Part shown: positions 1-12,045 of the stretch, piece by piece
How the letters are laid out: each line of letters begins with the position of its first letter
How positions within the stretch are numbered: the first letter of the stretch is position 1
Assembly: GCA_021234155.1 (NCBI GenBank)
Contig: JAJEKV010000010.1
Span: 7,290,871 to 7,354,870 of the forward strand
Reading direction: 5' to 3'
DNA: 64,000 bases
Origin: Isoetes taiwanensis
Lineage: Eukaryota > Streptophyta > Lycopodiopsida > Isoetales > Isoetaceae
The notes under the pieces: model-generated
The model's database searches: none
What the model saw: the letters and a program-made list of their open reading frames with translations, nothing else
Told to the model about the DNA's origin: nothing
Made by a program: the position numbers and the translations under genes

Positions 1-1
1 G

Positions 2-1857
2 GATGGTGAGCTAAAAGAACAAGCTAGCGCCGCAGGAAAGAAACCAAAAAAAGGAGGTGAATCAAAACAGAAAAATATGAGCATTGTACCCTGGACGCAG
101 TTACAGGGTCTCAAAAGCAAAGAAATATTTGTTCGCCTGCTGGAAAAAGTAGTTGCCAAAGAATTTACATTAGACGGGATGGCTAAGGAAGCTAAGACGT
201 AAGCCTCACTTGCTATGCCGTGTTCTTTTCTATCTTTTTTTGTCTTACAATACTTTTCCCTCTGCAGTCAGAAAGATATTGTCACCTGCCAGGCCAAACT
301 AATGAAGCAGCTCAACCTAGAGGAATGGGAGGAGTGCAGGCTTTTGTACCCAAGTTGCACCGCAGACAGTATTATCAGAGAGCACGCTGTTAACTTCAAT
401 GGGGTAGGTTTTGCAGAAAATATGTTCTGTGTTTGTGCCTTTATCTCACATTATTTTAACAGAACAAGAAGAAGGGGCTACCAACTGGATTTTTAAACCT
501 GGTTCGTAGGGCCAAGGAGGAGAGGCATAGGCTTAAGGCAATTGAACAGGGTAAAGAGGTCGCCACCACCAGTTTTGACACTACTTACGAGAGATTTACT
601 ACATTTGGTCAGGACGTCCAGTACAGGGTTGTTCAGGGTGACTGCACGAGCCTGGGGACTCTTTTAGACAAACAGAACTTTACATTATGCATTGCAGATA
701 TTCCTTACGGCTTCAAAATCAAGGATAGCACTTTTGACGAGGAGGCTTTTACTCACTTGCAAGTCCGTTCTTTCTTGGATGGCCTAAAAGAAGTCACGAC
801 ATCTGAAAACTGGAGGGTCATCATTTTTCATTCCGACCTGCGGGGCGATGTCGGTTGCTTAAACCTATGGGAGCGGTGCATAACGCCCGCCCAAAATCTA
901 GCGTTTGGTAAGCATTATATTTAACGCTTATTTTTTACAGTAACTCCACGGTTTAAATTTATACCACATCCGTTTTTAAAGGCTGGAACAACTGTGGTAT
1001 AAATTTATCTGACAAAGGCAATGTCGTATAAATTTATCTGGCTTCACGCCGTGGTATAAATTTATCTGACAAAGGCAACTAATGGTATAAGTTTATACCG
1101 CTACACTACTCGGCTAACTTGTTTTCCTTGTTTTCTTTCTACTAATTTGTAATTCTTTGCTTTGCTTGGCGGGCTTAAAACAAACGTCAAGGGTCATGGT
1201 GGTGTGGTCGCGCTTAGTGAGTTGTTTCGAGCATTTTTCATATAGGTTTTACAAATACGGACGCCAAAAAAAAACATGGTTCATTTTAACACGCAGAGAA
1301 TGAGAAGACTCCTCCCCGCAATGCATTTCGGTTCCCAATTTGTTTTGCGAAATTGAGAGACCCACAAATGACAAAGGCGTGGTGTCCCATTATCGAAAAC
1401 CACGCCAAGCTTATTAATAATTTGATACAATGGTTTTCGGCACGGAGACCGGATCCTAGATGCCTTTTCGGATCGGGCACCACGGCAGTTTGCGCCCTTA
1501 AGCAGGGGCGCAATGTCGTCTCCGTCGACATAGACCCAAATAAAGTAAGTTTCATCAGGACCAGGATAAGCTCTTGCGAATCCTTTCCTGATGAAAACGA
1601 GGAACTAGGAGCAAAGAACGGTGCCAGCGATGTTAAGGGCACTTACACAAAAATCAGGCCTCCACTTACAGGAAGAAAAGATGAGGAGGTGGAGTTTGTT
1701 GACTTGGAGCCCCGTGGTGCCCGAGCCGGAGAAACCGCTTTGTGCCAATAGCTTTGGAATCAGAAGGAGGCGTCTCTGCTGTTGTAAGCTCGCAAGAGCC
1801 AGATCCCAAAGGGTACGAGAGTCCTGTGGACTGGGAAGAGCCACCTCTCCCACCTCT
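2..1857 (+). CDS. DNA methyltransferase-like protein, 5' end outside the window
   Basis: This is the 3' part of a multi-exon gene for a DNA N6-adenine/N4-cytosine-type methyltransferase. Exons I can place: 2-198, 268-403, 463-907 and from about 1360 onward, joined by GT-AG introns with matching phase. Exon 463-907 holds DIPYGF near 700, a variant of the D-P-P-Y catalytic motif. The exon from 1360 holds FGSGTTAVCALKQGR (about 1470-1515) followed by VDIDPNK, the S-adenosylmethionine-binding motif. The catalytic motif precedes the SAM motif, so the order is permuted. The tail changes frame twice between about 1690 and 1750 before a proline-rich end (EEPPLPPLV, stop at 1855-1857). Such genes can be host genes or transposon cargo; context does not decide. 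The enzyme class is supported by motifs; the target base is unknown. Confidence 0.62.
945..1100. repeat. AT-rich palindromic motif cluster in the methyltransferase intron
   Basis: The motif GTATAAATTTAT, part of the palindrome GTATAAATTTATAC, occurs repeatedly in both orientations here, several times followed by CTGACAAAGGCA. A close variant (GGTATAAGTTTATACC) closes the cluster at about 1083-1098. Another copy lies at the gene's stop codon (about 1857-1870). It may be the end of a small inserted element or a self-propagating short repeat. I see no clear target-site duplication. Confidence 0.5.
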
Positions 1858-1879
1858 CGTATAAATTTATACAGACAGA

Positions 1880-4000
1880 GTTCTCAACTACTACCATTGT
1901 AAACTATATAATTATAATATATTTTGATGAGGATTTTTAAACTGAAAGCTTTGTCTCTTCAACAATGCTTGATTGAAATAACTCTTTCTTGCTCTATGAT
2001 TTCACACTCTTTATCTTTCCAATGACTGACTTTCTTAGTACTTATATTAAGCTTGCAAAAAGACAAACTATATTTCCCTCTGTTTTTAACAATAAATATA
2101 TACTGAGTTATCAAAATTAATGTCTCACTCCTCAAAAACAAGCATTTTTTTTCCCTCTTTTAAAAATGAAAAGGCTTTAAAAATGTTGCTTTTTTTGGGG
2201 TGTCCCGAATGCTAATTGCTCAACAATCTATTTTGTTCCCTATTTTGTGTGTTTTTTTCAAGTTCTTGATTTTTATAAAGGAATCTTTCAAATGCACTTC
2301 TTAAATAAGTGCGTTTCATTTTAAACTCTGTTTGTCGTAGAATTGAAGTTTTGGACTGACACTTAAGTCAATGTGCTCTCTCTTCACAACTACTTAACTA
2401 GTTGTCCATAGATACTTTCGTTTTATCCACCGCCAGTTACTTTCTAACTAAACCAGTTCTATTCCTTGCCGACTAGAATTGATGTCTGCCTCCACCTCGT
2501 GTTGGCCTTAGTCCTGTAACATATCTTTTAGGATCTTTGATTCGAAGATCTTCTTCTCAGCAGAAGATATTAGCTAGTCCTACTCCTTTGATCTACAGGT
2601 TGCATCTGAGATCGATTGGTTCCTTTTGCCACTGAACTAGGTACTTCCACAATCCTCGATTGTAGCTTTCGGTAGCAAGTGTCTAGAATCACTTGGTGGC
2701 TTATACGGAATGCTTGTGTACTATGATCCCGTTTAGCTCATAAGCCATAACGGTCCCATAAGCACTCTTTAGGTAATAGCATGGGGAATGTCAATTTCTT
2801 GACAAGGAGCTTCAAGATCCAACCTTGATCACATGACTAAATCATTGTATGAATTAACAATTCACCTTCCCAGAAGGCATTTACGACATCATCTTCGTCC
2901 GATCCTGGGTAAATCCAGAATATATGCTACCCATATCTGGAGCATATATCATCTTCAATCTTGTTTAATATCCAATTCAGGTCACTTGTTAGCTATTCTG
3001 ACCCTCGTAACCTCAAGGTAACTCCATAATACGAATTACTTTGGGCCACTTTTCCAACAAGTGCCTTGAGAGTTCCTCAGTTTCTTTAGTGAGCGATTGG
3101 AACTCTCATCTTCTGTTGCTTCATACCATCAATAATCGTAGATCAGTATCTGATGTGTTTGGCTATTGAACTACACTGTCTAGGCACCATCCCATACTAG
3201 CACGTATGCAACCTTATCAACACAAGTCTTTTGCAACATATATCTTGTATAATAGATCCTCTATGACATAAACTTAAATGTTCACATAATCATGCCTTTT
3301 AGCATGCTATTTGACCCCCAATTAGATAATGTTGCTACCTTAGATAAATTTCTCGCCTTGTCTAACTTACATTATGGTTCTTAACTTTTGACCAATCCAA
3401 ACTTCCTCAGATCGTTGTTAGGTAGGATAAATCATCCCCCGTGTCCACATTAGATCATCCTTTAGGTTTGTTTGCTGCTTGTCCTCAATAAGTCCGTAAC
3501 AACCCGTGGATGTTATACTAAAATAATTTCTAAGATATCAACATGTGCTTCTGAAGTGATAGTCCTAATCCCTACACATATACATATGGGTATTAACATC
3601 ACATCAACAGAGTTCCCAGCCCAAGCATGCAAATCATCTTTTAAAACTTTAGAACAACAGCCCTGCTACTTCATCTTTGGCTATTCAAGACATTCAATCT
3701 TGTGCCATGCTTTGCAACTCTTGATTCAATGATATTGCAATATCATGGGGACTATATACAAGAGCACCAATTATGATGAAGGTCATAACACCTAGTGTCT
3801 TCTTACCACAAGCTGTTGCTGCTGCTTAGATACTCATGGATCATTAACCATGGAAACAATTTTCTCATCATGGCAGAGTCCCTCATGGACCTTTATCGTG
3901 AAAGCTCATCCTGCATTTATTTTCAGCCATGGTATTTCACTCTAGTCTCCATAAGTATCCAATTAATTCTTCACAAAATATCCTTTCATCCAAGGTTAGC
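1880..4000. other. Non-coding stretch without a recognised gene
   Basis: AT-rich sequence with short ORFs only. None shows a recognisable domain, and codon-like periodicity is not apparent by eye. The even composition from about 2400 to 4000 could be a decayed retroelement, but I found no primer-binding site, polypurine tract or terminal repeat to support that. Confidence 0.4.
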
Positions 4001-4008
4001 TAGCTTAG

Positions 4009-5481
4009 CTATGCGCCTCTCAAGAAAAATCTACTCACAACTTGAACGTTGTTACATGTTTTACTAGTTTTCTTTTCTTCAGGAGTTGAGGAATCACCTA
4101 TCTTCTTTAGCAAGTGCTCATTTAACCTTGGGGATCTCCTTGTGCTTTTGGGAGGGCTGACATGAGCAAATTTCATTGGACTTAACTTGTCCACATCAAT
4201 AAAACCTGCATAATATTTCTACAAGTTAGATTAGATGAACACTTCTAAAGCAGATTAAAATTATAGTCAAAATTTGAGCTCTTTACAGATTTGGTCTTCT
4301 CCTTTCTCTGGAATGAAGTCAGTAGCAGCAAGCTTTGTGTATAGAGAAGTGGTACTGTCATCTTCTTCCTTACCTCTTTTCTTGCTCCTCAGCACCTTGT
4401 TTTTCTTGTCTTCCTTGCTACTATCCTTGTCACTATCATTGTCACTTTCCTATTCACTTTCAACAGGATGGTATTCCTTGAATACTAGCTCTTGCAAGCT
4501 GCTGCCTGGTACCTCTTCATGTTATATAAGTACAGTGCAATGCATACAATCCTAAAACAGCAGAAAAGCAAAAAACATGGTATTTGTGACCACATATTAA
4601 TTTGACATGCAATTCATAGTCTCTATAGAACGAAAGGCCACATGCTTCACATGCATCCTTATTATCCAAGAAAGGCATGTCATAAGAACCCATACCTAGG
4701 CGCATCCGATTTTTGTTTGACTCACTTTGCAGAAAAGCAACATGTTTGCATTTGGCATGAAAATTTTTCATATGCTTTTCAATACCCTCAACTTCACACT
4801 TCAGCTCGCAGATGTCAACCTTCAAGATCTTTAATCCATTCTTATCTACTTTTTTATAGTGCTGGCCAACATATCATGCCACATTTCTTCCTGTAATTTC
4901 AGCTTTTGAATAGCTCCTTGTTCTTCTGAAAAATCACTTTCTAAAGCCTCTCTATCTTTAATTGTTTCAGATATCTGCTCCTCTTGCAGAGATGGTAGTC
5001 TCAGCTTGAGTAAGTGCACCTTCTTTTCTTGAATAGTCTTCTTCTTCCGTCTTCTTTTTCAGTTTTCATGGCAGCAAGCTTCCTAAGTTGATTCAATATA
5101 GCATTGATGTTGTTGCTATAACTATTACCCTCTTGTTTAACTTCAAGTTGTCACTCAGAAGTCTTGAAAGCATCAGCATCAAATGATGCCCAATTAATAG
5201 CATATTCTTCAGAATTTGCACTGCTCGAGGGGAGTTGGCCCAGGCAAAAGCTCTTGCAAAGTCACTCTAACTTCATTGTTAGTGGGCTTGGATTTTTGGT
5301 AAATCCGTTCGAGAAGGTCGTGCAGTTGAGTTTCATAGGTAGGCCGAATAAGTTTTAGATTAATCTTCCATTTCCTCAATGGCATCTTCCAAACTCGAAG
5401 AAAATCAGCCTCTGTAACATCTTTTGGCTTAATTTCTTTGGGCCTCTTCCCTTTGTAGAGCTCAGTTAACATGGAATTCAT
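4009..5481 (-). pseudogene. Coiled-coil/RING-like protein remnant
   Basis: Read on the minus strand, coding-like pieces follow in order. A 90-residue ORF (5481-5209) begins MNSMLTELYKG. A helical stretch rich in Lys, Glu and Leu (about 5150-4840) looks like a coiled coil but is interrupted by stops and frame changes. A zinc-finger-like segment (about 4660-4570) has C-x2-C, then C-G-H-K-Y-H-V-F-C. An acidic Ser/Asp-rich tract follows (about 4470-4400), then a basic tail containing PPKSTRRSPRLNEH (about 4160). The finger has the C-x-H-x2-H-x2-C spacing of a RING-type domain but lacks a clear last Cys pair in frame. The order matches the gene at 53.9-55.2 kb inside the transposon, so this may be a relic of a related element. 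Its 5' part lies in duplicated block A. Confidence 0.45.
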
Positions 5482-6559
5482 ATTCCATTCTAGCCATCAG
5501 CAGATCCTGCATGCACAAAAAATTCAAAACTTTATGGGCACAGAATTAGTAGGAGTGAGATCACAAAAGGAAAATTAAGAATAACCTCGCCGGAATTGAG
5601 TGCCATCACAAGAAAAATATTGCTTGATGAATTCGAAAAACAAAGTGCTGGTAGCTTGATCGATTGAATGGAAAGAGGAAAAGGTGGCAAGGATTCTTAA
5701 ACAATTATGTAAAAATAGGGGATATCTCGAAGAGAACTCGCGCTCAAAAATTGATGAAAATTTATCAGGAGTGTATCCTTCACCATAATGATGCCATCCA
5801 AATCAATTGCACTGCCAGGAACCGAAAAATCTATTGCATTGGGATCTGGTTGCGAATGATTTTTGTCTCACTTAATATTACTTTAAAATGATAGAGGTTT
5901 TAATGCATTAGCAAACTTACACTGATACATGCAGAAATAAGGTTTACGATCACAAGAGCACCAAAAACCTACAAAACTAGCCACAAATATAAATTATGTC
6001 ATACATATGCAAAAGAAAGCAGATCCCCAAAAGCAACAATACCATTACCCAGGAGTATAATGGACACGAGAAACGAAGGCATGAAAGCCAAATCAACAGA
6101 TAACTTGCCTCTGTGACAGATGCCATTGTCGAATTTGACTCTGTTTGATTGCCGGATTTCACTTTGTTTGCAGTAAACTAAAGGCATGGAAGCTAAAGCA
6201 ACAAATAACTTGCCTCTGCAGCCAAGCTTATACTGAAGTAAAAAGCCACTGCAAGCCATTCATTTGGTTTTTGTAGCAGTCGATCTAAGACATTGAACAT
6301 CTATTCCAGGGTTATGATGCCAACAATTGCAAAGATTAGGATATTCTGGTGATCACAACCAAAAAAAGACTAAGTGCAATAGATAATACATTAGAAGGAA
6401 GCGTATATCTTTTAAATTTATAAGCACATGCAGTGGTTGGCTATTCTTATAGCTTTCCTCTATGTCCAAGTGTAAAATACAATCCTGATAGAAAAATTTA
6501 TACATTGAACAAACGTGAAATACCATAGGCAGATTGGCATGGATCAATTTTTCAAAAGC

Positions 6560-8130
6560 AAGGACCATTTAAGAGTCTGTCATTGTTAGACATTTATTTG
6601 GTCCTTGTTATCCTCTACCAAAAGCCCCAACCTTGTAGTATCTTTTTCAAATACTGCTATGAGCAATGCTTCGGCAGGCCCTGCAAATAAACAAGTTGCC
6701 CAGGCCCTGCAAATAAACAAGTTGCCCATTGAAACGAAATTGTTTTTGAACCCATGCATGTCTTTTTAGTGAGATTTGGCGAGAGAGTTTGAATTTAATG
6801 ACATCTTTCAAATTTTCAAATCATGATTACCTAGCATGATCTTTCTTCCTGGTCAATTATGGAGCTGAAGATGGAAATAATGATGTTTCGAGTGCATGGC
6901 TGTTGTCCTGTCAAGGACATACTAATTAAGATAAGTTCTGAAAATGTTTACTATTAAATTCTACAAAACAATGTCTTGTAGCACGAAGTGAATAAATAAA
7001 TTTTCCTTCAATAAAAACTCAACGAAATTTTAATATAGGAAAAACCATGTGACATAGAACTTTCCATCACGCATGTTTGGGCATTTCTCTAATATAGTGA
7101 TCTGTCCAACTTAAAGGTCATAGGTGGAGATAGCAACATCTACGAACTTAAAATCATGCCATCTTCATGTGCCAACAACAACCCGCATAATTCTCTAGCA
7201 GTTCTAAGGAAAAAGACTTCATTGAAAAAAATGCACTCTCAGAAGAAAAAGACGAAAGGATTCAATCTCGTTACACACATCCTGGCCTCCATTGGAGTAA
7301 TAAAAAGAGGATTTGCCACTCACAAATGCAGTTTCTAAATATTATCCATGACAATGGAAATTTATGAAGTAATTTCCTTAGGAAATTACCATTACCTTAA
7401 GAAAGAGGTCCCATTTTACTCGCATTGCAAATTTCCACATATTTGAAGGCACGAAAAAATTAGGGATCCCATCAAGCACCCAATCCATAAAGCATAGCCG
7501 AATCCTGTACTCCACCATCCCTGCATAATAATGTAGTTAAAGAAATGACATCTATTTATAAGGTAATTAATATAATGAAGAACCTCATTTCTTCATTATT
7601 GAGTACCTATTTGCCATCCAAAGGTAACGGCATGCCTTGTTCAACATAGGCTGTTTGCATGTTGCCATGAACACAGCATTAGGAAAAAACCAGAATTTTG
7701 ACTTTCCTTGGAGTTCTAAGTACGTTTCTAGAAACTAGACAATTCCCATTGAACAGCATTCATTATACACGCTTAATTGGTGGTGTGCATAACTTTTTTA
7801 ACAGAGTGTAGATCTTGCGAGCATCCAATCGCTTGGGTACTCTACCAGAGATGTAGGTATCTTGTGATGGGAAGTCGATCATCTGGTGCGTATGAACAAA
7901 ATAGATTCTTATAAGAACCACTAAACATGCACAATACCACATCAAAAAATGCGATAATTACTTGAGCTTCTAGTTTACTCCCTTCCATAGAAAGAATAGC
8001 ATTGCACCATGAACATCCAGTTGGATGGTTTCCAGAGCGGCTGCCCAACAACAGGGGCGGCCGATAGTTTACAGAGGATACTAGGTTTGGAACAGTTTTT
8101 GGCATATTCTCGACATATAATGACATATAC
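6560..8130 (-). CDS. Unrecognised multi-exon gene, divergent from PPR copy A
   Basis: Several minus-strand segments look like exons because they are protein-like, are bounded by splice-like sites, and are conserved in copies A, B and C. The first runs from about 8130 to 7965 (MSLYVENMPKTVPN... ending SMEGSKLEAQ, then GTAATT). The next is 7880-7790 (FPSQDTYISGRVPKRLDARK). Others lie near 7640-7600 (NKACRYLWMAN) and 7520-7400 (MVEYRIRLCFMDWVLDGIPN). A further piece near 6690-6590 includes EALLIAVFEKDTTRLGLLVE. I recognise no family. Its start lies about 200 bases from the PPR start, so the two genes would share a bidirectional promoter. Copy A shows small deletions relative to C, so it may be inactive. 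Exon edges are approximate. Confidence 0.35.
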
Positions 8131-8334
8131 TTGGAATATACCACAAACCCACGTGAATTAGGGTTTGCCCCCTTGGGGCAACCCAAAAAGAGCACAGCAA
8201 AGCAAGCCCGTCTCAGGGATTTAAAACCCCAAGGCGTGGTTTTAGCATCTTTAATGTGCAAATGTGGCCCTAATAGAAAACTTGGTTTTGAGTTTCGTAT
8301 AAGAAAGGACCCGGAGAAGCCATTCCGGGTTTCC

Positions 8335-9776
8335 ATGGCTGGATGGTTCAATGATGTCCTTTTATTCCATGGCTGGATGGTTGAATGATGTGCTTAAAAG
8401 GGCAGAGAAGAACGCGATGTCTATTTCCAGAGAATTTGCTTATCGAATTTGCTTATCGTATGGTGACAAAGAGACTTAGAAACAGGTAGGCGAGTGCAAT
8501 CTCTAATATCCCAAAATGGGTTGGACTCTGTTTCTGTCTTGATTGATCCCCTCATTCGTCTTTTTGCTTCTTGTGGTAGTTTAGCTGATGCAAGACAAGC
8601 ATTTAGAAAAGTTTCTAACCCAACTCTGTATACATGGAATGCAATTATTGATGCTCATTCCAAGCTTGGGAAGGGCAAGACTGCACTTAAACTGTATGAG
8701 AAGATGCAGCAAAAGGGTTTTAAACCAAATGAGTTCATAATTTCTACCATTTTGAAAGCATGTGGTAGCTTAGGTGCCATAGATGAGGGCAAGCGTATCC
8801 ATTTGCAAGTAGAAAAGAATGGGTTTCAAACAGATGTTGTGGTGGGAAATGCACTCGTAGATATGTATGTGAAATGTGGTAGCTTGGATGATGCGTTTGA
8901 AGTGTTTGATAAATTGAGAAACAGGAATGTAATAACATGGAGTACCATGATTGCTGGATATGGCCAAGGTGCTTTTGCGCTCCAGTGCTTTGAACGTATG
9001 CAAAAGCAGGGAATAAAACCTGATGCATTTACATTCTGTAACATCTTAAAAGCTTGTTCAAGAACAGGAGCAATAGATCAAGGTAAATAAAACCTGATGC
9101 ATTTACATTCTCTAACATCTTAAAAGCTTGTTCAAACACAAGAGCAATAGATCAAGGTAAGCGCGTCCATGAGCAGATTATTAGAAGTAAGCTTAAAAGA
9201 GATTATGTTTTGGAGAGTGCAAGGTAAGCGCGTCCACGAGCAGATTATTAGAAGTAACCTTAAAAGAGATGTTTTGGAGAGTGCACTTGTAGACATGTAT
9301 GCTAAATGTGGGAACTTGAGGAAAGCACGTAAGATCTTCAACACGCTGTCAAGTAAAAATGTGGTGATATGGGGTGCAATGATTGCAGGGTATTCTCAGC
9401 TTGGGGAGATTAAGGTAGCTGTGAAATGCTTTGATCTTATGCAGAGTTCTGGTGTCTTGCCAAATGATGTATTTCTGGCCGGCTTGGTTGATGAAGGCCT
9501 TAGAGTATACAGAGGTATGCAGGAATACCATGAATTAAGACCAAATATATCTCATGTGACGTGCATGATGGATCTCTTGGGGCATGCAGGATGTTTTAAT
9601 GAAGTAGAAGATGTGCTTAAGACTACAGTAAAACTTGATGTGTACCTATGGTCGACACTGCTTGATGCCTGCAGAATGCACTCTAATGTGGAACTAGGCC
9701 AAAGGTGCTTCAATGAGATTGTTTTCTAAGATCCCTCTTATGCTCCGGCATATATCCTCATGTCAACAATGTTTCC
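8335..9776 (+). pseudogene. PPR protein gene, copy A, broken by tandem duplications
   Basis: PLS-class pentatricopeptide repeat sequence; PPR proteins bind organellar RNA and support editing, splicing or stability. Motifs such as NALVDMYVKCGSLDDAFEVF and VITWSTMIAGY are clear, but the frame is lost several times. At the start, a 34-base duplication creates two ATGs (8335 and 8369). GAATTTGCTTATC is duplicated near 8440, with a following deletion. A roughly 65-base duplication lies at 9025-9160, and another repeats GGTAAGCGCGTCCA (about 9160 and 9225). About 30 bases are missing near 9478 relative to copy B. The last ORF stops at 9729 where B and C read on. The ORFs at 8494-9090 and 9169-9729 are remnants. 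Confidence 0.88.
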
Positions 9777-11714
9777 TTATGCTTCTTCTATCAATGTTTA
9801 TTACCAAAGGCCCCGCTCAAAGCTACTGCTTTTTTGCGTTTATTGCCAAAGGCCTCTGTTGTTTTATTTTCCAGCACTACTCTTCTAAAGGTTTACCAAA
9901 ATAAATTGAGAAGCAAGATTGATAAACGAAGACCAGGTCAACAATCTGCTCCACAGAACAGGAATTGATCCAAGGATCTGCAACAATAGATTGAAACCCC
10001 AATAGAAAGAATACTATAACATATAATGGAGCAACAGATAACATCTCTTAGCACATTCGATTCTATAATATACCTGGACATATGAAGCTACAAAGCCATC
10101 AACTTCAAGAAGCTGTTTTGTTTTAACAACTTTTGCAACAGATCCTTCCATGTCAGCACCTCTTCGTCATACACGGTTCCAGAGTATAATCTTAAACAAA
10201 GTTTGTAATATCCAGGGATTAAAGCTAAATCTCATGTCACAGAAGAAATTTGCTCACCAGACGTTTCTACCAAAACGGCCATGCTGGGTGGCAAAGCTCC
10301 TCTAGGGTTTGCAAGCCATAGCCAAGCCTGACAAAAAGTTAACTGCAAGAACCATAACCAAAACCATGGCTTCCTATTAGGGATGAAATATCCCTAAATG
10401 CAAATTTAGATTTAACATAGTCGAGTGCCAAAACCATCGCATAAATAATTGCGAGCTCACAAAGCTCTTGCATACTCAGACTTGGGCATGCGCTGATCTG
10501 CCATGGGCGAAAGCTAGGAAAGAAGTCGGGTTTGAACTGAAAAAGCCAACTCAGAAATAATGATTGGTTGCCGTTGTGGCTACCGAAACAAAAGCCCCTT
10601 GCTTACTATGGATTTGACACTCCTCGTGCTTTTATTTTGCAAAACACTCCGGTGCTGCAGATGCTTCTGCGACTATAATAAGACATCATCAAACTAAGAA
10701 AATGGTTTCGCTGGATCAATCGAGCTGCATTACATACGGTGATGAACCCTAAATTTCAAAGGAGAAAGACGTATCTGGACCGTCCAACTCTTAATATACC
10801 AGAATCCTTACCACGTTAGTGCAACTCTAACTCTACCACGAACAGTGCACGAATAGCCTACAAATATCTTATTGATGCTGATGACAGTGCACGAATAGCC
10901 TACAAATATCTTATTGATGCTGATGATGTTGTTGATGTTGCTGCTAACACATGTTGCTCTCCTGCATTAAGAAGATATACATCATCAGAGAAGGGGTTGA
11001 AAAAAGGGAAATAAAAAAGAAGCCTCAAGGGAGTCGTCCTAAAGATAACCTCGAGCTCCTCTTTCTGAAGCTGCAAACTGGTATGAATCCTGAAGAACCT
11101 AAAGAATCGATGGAGGGTTTTAGGGGAAGCTCCTCCCCACTAAGATAAGCAGCTAGAACTATAATCACATCGGCTAATCAACCGTTTTGCTACATGCGTT
11201 TTCTAACACGATCTAAATCTCCTCACCTGGAAGAGCCTTTCGGAACTCATTGCTCAGAGATAGGGCTCAGAAGTTTTCGTGTGTAATATTTCAGGGTCTG
11301 ATCGTTTCTATCTAGAGCTGGATCTCGGCCGTCACGATTTTAGGGCGTGGTTGGATGTCGTGGATCTCAGCCGTCCAAATTAGGGCTGGATCCACGACAC
11401 TAAAAAAGGAAATTAATGCATATTGCATGTGCAAGAGAACTAATTCATCCGTTGACGGACGAAAGCATCCTTTCTGTAATTTTGTCCCATTTTCCGTTGA
11501 CAAGAGCTCAGGATTGCATTTCTCCAATGCTCGTCCTGTTTCTTTATTCTGTCGATTTGCTTTGCTACATCCACAAGCCACGATGCCACAATGTTTTGTT
11601 GTATAGCCACGATGTTCTGTTGTCCACGAGCCACGATGCCACGAGCCACGATGTTGTGTTGTATAGCCACGATGCTTTGTATGGCCGTAAGTAAGACTTG
11701 TTCAATGTGAAGTC
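9777..11714. other. Intergenic stretch with small tandem repeats
   Basis: No gene recognised. Downstream of copy A the sequence diverges from copies B and C. It contains AT-rich DNA, two nearly identical copies of ACGAATAGCCTACAAATATC (about 10849 and 10893; 41-base unit), and clustered copies of GCCACGATG at 11578-11680. The repeated phrase ATCTC(G/A)(G/C)CCGTC near 11324 and 11362 is another short internal duplication. Confidence 0.45.
10840..10930. repeat. 41-base direct tandem duplication
   Basis: The unit beginning CAGTGCACGAATAGCCTACA and ending TTATTGATGCTGATGA occurs twice in direct tandem with almost no difference. It is followed by a short GATGTTGTT run, consistent with a recent slippage or unequal-repair event. 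Confidence 0.85.
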
Positions 11715-11835
11715 GGTACACCTTCGTTTTACAGACCCCCCACCTGACGTGGCACGGATCCAGACCATACAATCTGCAAATCAAGGGCTGATGTAATGCC
11801 ACGTCAGAGGGGGGGTTGCAAAACGAAGACTACCC
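11715..11835. mobile_element. 121-bp MITE with 8-bp target-site duplication
   Basis: The left end (GGTACACCTTCGTTTTACAG) and the reverse complement of the right end (GGGTAGTCTTCGTTTTGCAA) match, and similarity continues through CTGACGTGGCA, giving terminal inverted repeats of about 39 bases around a short centre. The octamer GTGAAGTC directly flanks both ends (11707-11714 and 11836-11843). An 8-bp duplication fits the hAT superfamily among others; the family cannot be fixed without the partner transposase. The element lies about 210 bases upstream of the NLR start codon and could affect its promoter. Confidence 0.85.
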
Positions 11836-11950
11836 GTGAAGTCCTTTAGTTTTTAATCATCGTTCAAATTCTTAACTCAAGCCATGTGAAGACTTCTATT
11901 TCTTTATTCTCGCAATTTTGTCGCAATTGCACGATGTTGCATTACAGCTT

Positions 11951-11960
11951 TCTATTTAAG
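11951..11960 (+). promoter_or_regulatory. Possible TATA-like element of the NLR gene
   Basis: The sequence TCTATTTAAG lies about 86-95 bases upstream of the predicted ATG at 12046, a usual distance in plants if the 5' leader is about 60 bases. No other support. Confidence 0.3.
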
Positions 11961-12045
11961 AAGTTTGGGCTGCTTTTGCTCATCACTACCATTCTATCGT
12001 TGTCTCTGTAAGTTGCGATTCTCGCATAAGTTGTCTCTATTCGTA

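Larger units (their letters stand above)
5355..9776. repeat. Duplicated block, copy A
   Basis: This stretch is near-identical by eye to 27534-31524 (copy B) and to 50598-52206 plus 62147-64000 (copy C). Similarity to B begins at the sequence AGATTAATCTTCC and ends after CATGTCAACAATGTTTC. The block holds a PPR gene on the plus strand and a divergent gene on the minus strand. A retains about 375 bases (5711-6084) that B lacks but C partly has, so B suffered a deletion. The uninterrupted site GCATAGCCGAATC at 7492 is the empty site for the transposon found in copy C. Confidence 0.9.

Noticed and set aside
4274-4555. Plus-strand ORF rich in Ser and Leu
   Set aside because: It is the complement of an acidic Ser/Asp-rich tract of the minus-strand remnant.
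8744-9028. Minus-strand ORFs antisense to the PPR genes (also 30507-30869 and 63324-63617)
   Set aside because: Mirror frames of PPR coding sequence, present in all three copies and without own motifs.
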